DNA of 64,000 nucleotides from Lachnospiraceae bacterium (GTDB taxonomy: Bacteria; Bacillota; Clostridia; Lachnospirales; Lachnospiraceae): positions 1 to 64,000 of the forward strand of contig JAILOV010000006.1 in assembly GCA_024690605.1 (NCBI GenBank), read 5' to 3'. The position numbers and the translations under genes were made by a program. The notes under the pieces are model-generated. The model did not search any database. It was not told the DNA's origin and worked only from the letters and a program-made list of their open reading frames with translations. Shown here piece after piece: positions 63,040-64,000 of the stretch (position 1 is its first letter; every line of letters starts with the position of its first letter).

Positions 63040-64000
63040 ATGAAAAAGGAAAACGAGAAAAAACTGCACCTGTCGGCCGAAGAAATGCAGCGGGTCTTCG
63101 GCGGAGGGGATCATTACATCAGAAAGATCGAAAAAGAGCTGCATGTTGAGATCATTGACCGGAACGGGGAGCTGCGCATTCTGGGCACGGGGTCGGCCCC
63201 CGCGCGCGCGGCGGATCTGCTGATCGCGCTCGCCGGGAGCAGCGCCGAGGATCTCGTCGAGCAGCGTGTGAATTACGGGATCGAGCTGGAACAGGAGCAG
63301 GAGACGGCCGGCGGGACCGGCGAGGTCATGGAGCAGATCGATGCCGACGTGATCTGTCACACGGTGGCAGGCAAGCCGGTGCGGCCCAAGACCCTCGGAC
63401 AGAAAGCCTATGTGGACGCGATCCGTTCCCATCTGATCGTGTTCGGCATCGGACCCGCGGGAACCGGAAAGACCTATCTGGCGATGGCCATGGCGATCAC
63501 GGCGTTCCTGCACGGAGAAGTGAGCCGGATCATCCTGACAAGACCGGCGATCGAAGCAGGCGAGAAACTCGGATTCCTTCCCGGTGATCTGCAGAGCAAG
63601 GTGGATCCGTATCTGAGACCGCTCTATGATGCGCTTTATCAGATCATGGGCGCCGAGAATTTTCTGAAGAACACGGAGCGCGGTCTGATCGAGGTCGCCC
63701 CGCTTGCCTATATGCGCGGCAGAACCCTCGACAACGCCTATATCATCCTGGATGAGGCCCAGAACACCACCCCGGAACAGATGAAGATGTTCCTGACCAG
63801 GATCGGCTTCGGTTCCAAAGTCGTGATCACGGGAGACGCCACCCAGAAGGATCTGATGCCCCATGTCCGTTCCGGGCTTGATGTCGCCCGGATGGTCCTG
63901 AAAAATGTAGAAGATATCGCGTTCTGCGAGCTGACCGGAAGAGATGTCGTCCGGCATCCGCTGGTGCAGAAGATCGTGCGTGCCTACGAAGTGTGGGAAG
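63040..64000 (+). CDS. phoH: PhoH-family ATPase, truncated by right edge
   Basis: The first 320 residues are visible: a KH-like/N-terminal region with a charged start, then the P-loop [14 protein letters not shown] (about 144-157) and the Walker [17 protein letters not shown] (about 231-246) of PhoH/YbeZ-type ATPases, followed by [12 protein letters not shown]. These act in ribosome quality control and RNA metabolism, and in Firmicutes phoH usually precedes ybeY, which would lie beyond the window. No strong Shine-Dalgarno precedes the ATG. Confidence 0.9.
   Translation, partial: MKKENEKKLHLSAEEMQRVFGGGDHYIRKIEKELHVEIIDRNGELRILGTGSAPARAADLLIALAGSSAEDLVEQRVNYGIELEQEQETAGGTGEVMEQIDADVICHTVAGKPVRPKTLGQKAYVDAIRSHLIVFGIGPAGTGKTYLAMAMAITAFLHGEVSRIILTRPAIEAGEKLGFLPGDLQSKVDPYLRPLYDALYQIMGAENFLKNTERGLIEVAPLAYMRGRTLDNAYIILDEAQNTTPEQMKMFLTRIGFGSKVVITGDATQKDLMPHVRSGLDVARMVLKNVEDIAFCELTGRDVVRHPLVQKIVRAYEVWE

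Overview
The window is chromosomal DNA from an anaerobic, probably motile member of the Clostridia, most likely Lachnospiraceae. The grounds are gene content and order: rpmE-DUF1385-prmC-prfA, cysS-mrnC-rlmB-sigma-H, a giant acyl-CoA dehydratase activase, NfnAB, fhs-folD, DUF5721/DUF1653/DUF6056-type proteins, CheV and FliB. Further grounds are strong GGAGG ribosome binding sites and sigma-A promoters rich in extended -10 elements. No rRNA, tRNA, CRISPR array, insertion sequence or prophage was seen. Most of the window is densely packed housekeeping DNA; the accessory-looking parts are the left edge, the comEC-holA gap and the glyA downstream region.

Layout. 1-765: 5' end of a BrnT-type toxin running off the left edge, then a 366-bp imperfect palindrome. 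766-7710: proA, fliB, cheV, ligA, metA and a small coiled-coil protein. 7707-14578: 1,412-residue activase (minus), PflX-like radical SAM protein (plus), polytopic membrane protein (minus). 14700-23302: alaX, ispF, cysS, mrnC, rlmB, a sigma-H-like factor, rpmE with a structured leader, DUF1385, prmC, prfA. 23407-31312: argG with a histone-H1-like N-terminal tail, DUF1294, a LytTR regulator, degV, DUF5721, a GNAT protein, then argJBD. 31309-40968: a solute-binding protein coupled to argD, a comEA-like lipoprotein whose ribosome binding site lies in a perfect hairpin, a two-component system, a GerMN lipoprotein, comEC, a decayed gene, a 44-residue membrane protein, and holA. 40965-45878: DUF1653, a glycosyltransferase, PAP2 phosphatase, a lipid kinase, glyA. 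46000-46492: a strongly promoted, terminated non-coding transcript. 46609-55040: GH3-like protein with eroded active site, small protein, acyl-CoA synthetase, FliD-like protein, Fe-S aldo/keto reductase, ftsK. 55040-64000: fhs, folD, zinc-ribbon membrane protein, nfnAB, MORN protein, rlmH, phoH (cut by the right edge).

The genes cover arginine synthesis (argG, argJBD), proline and methionine entry (proA, metA), one-carbon metabolism (glyA, fhs, folD), electron bifurcation (nfnAB), translation and ribosome maturation, DNA uptake (comEA, comEC) and replication (ligA, holA, ftsK).

The strongest candidate for something undescribed is the ~490-nt RNA after glyA. It has a consensus promoter behind an A/T tract, a strong terminator, and five copies of a Shine-Dalgarno-centred motif (GGAGG..CAG.CC). 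The first four copies recur every 49-53 nt. Three copies sit at ideal spacing before start codons that are followed almost at once by stop codons (Met-Gly-Arg, Met-Asp, Met-Asp-Arg). It reads like a ribosome-loading minigene array or decoy RNA. The ArgG tail and the comEA translation hairpin come next.
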